From Candidatus Aenigmatarchaeota archaeon (lineage in GTDB: Archaea > Aenigmatarchaeota > Aenigmatarchaeia > QMZP01), in contig WAQT01000046.1 in the NCBI GenBank assembly GCA_015520105.1, forward strand, positions 1-6,870: a stretch of DNA of 6,870 bases. Reading direction: 5' to 3'. The notes under the pieces were generated by a model that was not told the DNA's origin, did no database searches, and saw only the letters and a program-made list of their open reading frames with translations. The first letter of the stretch is position 1. Each line of letters starts with the position of its first letter. The position numbers and the translations under genes were made by a program. Positions 6,863 to 6,870 of the stretch are shown one piece after another.

Positions 6863-6870
6863 ATTAATAT
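6863..6870 (-). promoter_or_regulatory. Probable TATA-like box for alaS
   Basis: On the minus strand this reads ATATTAAT, centred about 23-24 nt before the ATG at 6843, the same spacing as at the other genes. It touches the window edge, so upstream elements cannot be checked. A second AT-rich run (AAATATAT, about 5-12 nt before the ATG) is too close for a leaderless start. Confidence 0.4.

Noticed and set aside
3955..6867. Plus-strand and alternative minus-strand open frames over alaS, up to 170 codons
   Set aside because: They overlap a complete AlaRS with all motifs intact, and their translations show no recognisable family.
1..6870. CRISPR array, tRNA or rRNA gene, insertion sequence, toxin-antitoxin or defence cassette
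   Set aside because: No spaced direct repeats, cloverleaf-like segments, transposase motifs or terminal inverted repeats were seen. Nearly all of the window is taken up by the four genes.

Overview
The window looks archaeal. The strongest evidence is a complete alanyl-tRNA synthetase of the archaeal type, with an N-terminal four-cysteine zinc-ribbon-like segment before the class II core. Each of the four genes also has a TATA-like box centred about 23-26 nt before its start codon and no convincing Shine-Dalgarno site, which is the archaeal leaderless layout. Arginine codons are often AGA/AGG. The surface protein carries low-complexity motifs (CxDGxDNDGDxLIDYPxDPGC, CGDxxCxxGExCxxC, a C-terminal EF-hand loop) that I associate with uncultivated DPANN-type archaea such as Aenigmarchaeota or Woesearchaeota. 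The lineage is inference, not shown by the sequence.

Layout. Positions 1-2744, minus strand: one long secreted protein that starts at a TTG and runs off the left edge with 914 residues visible and no stop. It has a signal peptide, a right-handed beta-helix, Asp-rich and Cys-rich linkers, a CBM9-like domain and a C-terminal EF-hand/dockerin-like loop. Positions 2745-2893: a divergent promoter region with a TATA box for each side and a GC-rich inverted repeat between them. Positions 2894-3409, plus: a small FMN nitroreductase-family protein. Positions 3433-3903, plus: a membrane-anchored protein with a CGYC motif, possibly thioredoxin-like, with its own TATA-like box over the stop codon of the nitroreductase gene. 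Positions 3904-3951: a short convergent gap. Positions 3952-6843, minus: alaS, complete, with its probable TATA box at the very right edge.

The genes do not form an obvious pathway. alaS is housekeeping. The nitroreductase and the CxxC protein are adjacent and may both be redox proteins, but the sequence does not show that they cooperate. The large surface protein is most likely for binding or processing extracellular polysaccharide or for adhesion; no catalytic site can be assigned. Once the left-hand minus-strand gene is recognised there is no gene-free stretch longer than 149 nt. I see no tRNA, rRNA, CRISPR array, insertion sequence or defence system.
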